Source: Lithospermum erythrorhizon
Lineage: Eukaryota; Streptophyta; Magnoliopsida; Boraginales; Boraginaceae
Assembly: GCA_019722365.1 (NCBI GenBank)
Contig: JADFUC010002183.1
Coordinates: forward strand, 186,001 to 250,000
DNA: 64,000 nt
Direction of reading: 5' to 3'
In this document: piece by piece, positions 61,900 to 64,000 of the stretch
Numbering within the stretch: position 1 is the stretch's first letter
Layout of the letters: each line of letters begins with the position of its first letter
Translations under genes and position numbers: made by a program
Notes under the pieces: generated by a model
Told to the model about the DNA's origin: nothing
The model's input: the letters and a program-made list of their open reading frames with translations, nothing else
Database searches by the model: none

Positions 61900-63840
61900 C
61901 TACTTTTTCCCTGACCCAGATGGAGGATTTGGCTCAAAACTTCGCGGAACAAAAATGGGCAGCTGGTTAGAGCCAGCATCTCTCTTGAACCTAGAATCTT
62001 GAGGTACATTTAACTGCATTCTGCCCCTCCCCTGGCTATCTCTAGAACCAGATCCAGTATCGTTCTTGGATTCATCCTTGTTCACGCCACTCAAAAGTGG
62101 ACCACCAAAGAATATAGAATCCCCTGTATACAATAGCTTCTCTGATTGTCGATTGAAAGGCATTGCTGTAGGTTGTGATTGCAAAGGTTCCCTAGAGATA
62201 ATGTCTGGCTTTTTGTTGTGGTCACTTGAACTTGCATAAGGATTTGTCATAACCCCACCTTGCAAAGATGATCTGTTGCGTGCTTCAGATGCAGATAGTG
62301 GGACAGAGACGTACCTACCAGCTTCTTGATCCCAGACAACAGATGTCCTCTTAACATCCCTAAACAGAGCAGTTGCTGGAGCAGGAGCTGAAAGCAGTAA
62401 CGGATCAGTGGCACTAGTCCTTTGCATAATCCTTTCATCAAATGTCTGCAATAGCTGGTTATTATCACTTGGAAAGGCGGTTCTTGAAGCTACAGGCCTC
62501 TCAGGGACGAAACTAGGTCTCACTGTAGTTGTTGCAGTGAAATGACCCACAATAGGAGCATGTGGAAGAGGGCTCAATGCAACCGACTCGTGAGCATGGC
62601 TTGGGCTACTGAAACTACTAACACTTTGGGTGCCAGTGTCATACTCATCTCGACTACCCTGACTTGGGGCAACAGAGTTTCTTATGGGAGAGAGCCTTAC
62701 TTCGTTCCTGATGTCTCTGTTTCCACCTGTATCTGTACTCATGCTGCTCCTGATACTCATATTTTCACTGGAGCTCAATTCAGGATCCCTCAGATGGCGG
62801 TGGTTATCAATTGGGCGAAGAACGGATGAGGATGCCCTGGCCTTGGCTGCTGCTTTCATGGCCTCAGCAGAATCTATCTTAGCAAGCTTCCACGCACTGA
62901 TTCGCACAGGTCTTTTAGGTGCCTTGCCACCCTTGTCTCCACCAGCAGCATCTGGGTCCACTGTGGATGGAACCATCCCAGGTTGCAATTGAGGTGCAAC
63001 TTCTTCCTGGCATCCATGGTCAAAATGAAGTGTCAACATAATCATCAAAATTAATGAGTACAGTAGCCTTTTGTGTTAGTAATATTACATGTGATTAATT
63101 ACTTCATGAAAAAGTGATTAAACAACCTTCACTTATTCAACATAAAAGGAATTTATTTGATATAGAATCCAGTAGTTGGGTGCAAAATATAATACTAGAT
63201 ACAGCTATTCTAGGTGGTCAATGTAACTTAAATTGATTCCTCTTTGAAAAGGCATACTATCTCTCTTCCATTTGAATGACTTAATTGGCATTTTTGTCAA
63301 CACACTCGCAAGTGCAACCAAGTCTTGTAGCTAAAATTTCACTTGAAAATATACTAAAAAAAAGAGTTCTAGTATTGCAAACGGATTTCAACACACAAAA
63401 TACTGGGTTCACTATAGGAATATAATGATAGGTTTTGGAATCAAATATAAATGTTTAAATCAAAAAAGTCAACTAGGTTTCAAATAAAAAATGAGTAAAT
63501 ACTAACGTAATGGCCATCAATAGTAGTTTAAAAAAATCCAACTTCAGGCGCTATGAAAAATCTAACTGCTAAATATGTCTAAGTCTTTGACAGCAGAAAA
63601 TGATAAGGATTTAAGCCACTTCACAACTCTTTTACCTGGTAATCGACAAATACCCTAGGTGGAGTGCACCAAGCCCCTTTGTACTGCAAACCCAAAGAAC
63701 TTCCCCCACTATAGCCAGTTGTGGCTGACCCTGATGGTGAGTATATAATGTTTGGGAGTTCCTCATCTATAGATGCACCTGCAGGTGCCTCGCTCATAGT
63801 CCTCATGGCCACAACATACTCATATGTTGTAATACCCTTT
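61900..63840 (-). CDS. DHHC protein S-acyltransferase (PAT21/22-like), 3' exons
   Basis: These enzymes palmitoylate cysteines of membrane proteins. The window holds the two last exons: 63636-63840 ([20 protein letters not shown] to PPRVFVDYQ) and 61900-63006 ([20 protein letters not shown] to the stop). KGITTYEYV is the stretch that follows the last membrane helix in plant DHHC proteins; the DHHC motif and the membrane helices lie beyond the right edge. The long tail is Ser/Pro-rich and disordered, with [47 protein letters not shown] and SIFFGGPLL, all typical of this subgroup. Donor GACTACCAG|GTAAAA and acceptor TGCCAG|GAAGAAG are clean. No lesion is seen. Which of the closely related paralogues it is cannot be decided. 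Confidence 0.9.
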
Positions 63841-64000
63841 CTGACAAAGCAATTAACAAGGACAAGAAATGAAATGGATGCATGAGTGCATGACAGATTC
63901 AAACAGAAAAAGAATACACCCCATCGTAAACTGTGATACCCTGGGAGCAAAAGCAATCGGGGATGGATGAGAAACAACCACAAATTGAAAAGCATCACAT

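Noticed and set aside
62542..62992. Two plus-strand frames of about 100 codons
   Set aside because: Both are antisense to the S-acyltransferase tail exon, whose protein sequence is clearly recognisable.

Overview
This window looks like nuclear DNA of a dicot plant. The evidence is intron-rich genes with GT-AG introns, plant-specific gene families, Stowaway-like MITEs, tRNA-derived SINEs, and Ty1/copia, hAT and CACTA elements. AT-rich repeats carrying a TACTCCGTA-type motif hint at Caryophyllales/Amaranthaceae, but that placement is an inference. No prokaryotic features, CRISPR arrays or rRNA genes were seen.

Layout. Positions 1-1397 (-) hold the 5' exons of a plastid aldo/keto reductase. Positions 2899-5157 (-) hold a nine-exon UDP-arabinose 4-epimerase (MUR4/UXE type). 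Positions 9579-15335 (-) hold a five-exon PAT1-like mRNA-decay factor. Positions 15854-25288 (+) are a decayed Ty1/copia element with two later insertions: a SINE inside its 5' LTR and a hAT transposon of about 4.6 kb beside its gag start. A probable 600-bp LTR follows at 25736-26335, then a three-exon CYSTM peptide gene (28043-29752, +). A CACTA (En/Spm) region runs from 30005 to about 38.2 kb, with a second SINE just outside it.

From 40159 to 58821 (-) lies a large gene for a tail-anchored coiled-coil protein of the At1g05320-like type. It carries many small lesions. Its last exon, with the C-terminal membrane anchor, is separated from the others by an intron of about 14 kb that contains a 10.3-kb copia element (41173-51449) with a perfect TATAA target duplication. 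That copia itself appears to hold another LTR-like insertion of about 3.7 kb. A small two-exon membrane-protein gene (60542-60972, +) and the 3' exons of a DHHC protein S-acyltransferase (61900-63840, -) close the window.

The host genes do not form a pathway cluster: they serve plastid redox metabolism, Golgi nucleotide-sugar supply, P-body mRNA decay, membrane stress peptides and protein palmitoylation. The most interesting parts are the nested transposon history, the fate of the coiled-coil gene, a G-to-A change at one splice donor of the epimerase gene, and a conserved 20-base tandem motif in the copia leader. Exon borders were read by eye from splice signals and reading frame. Family assignments rest on recognised protein motifs, not on database searches.
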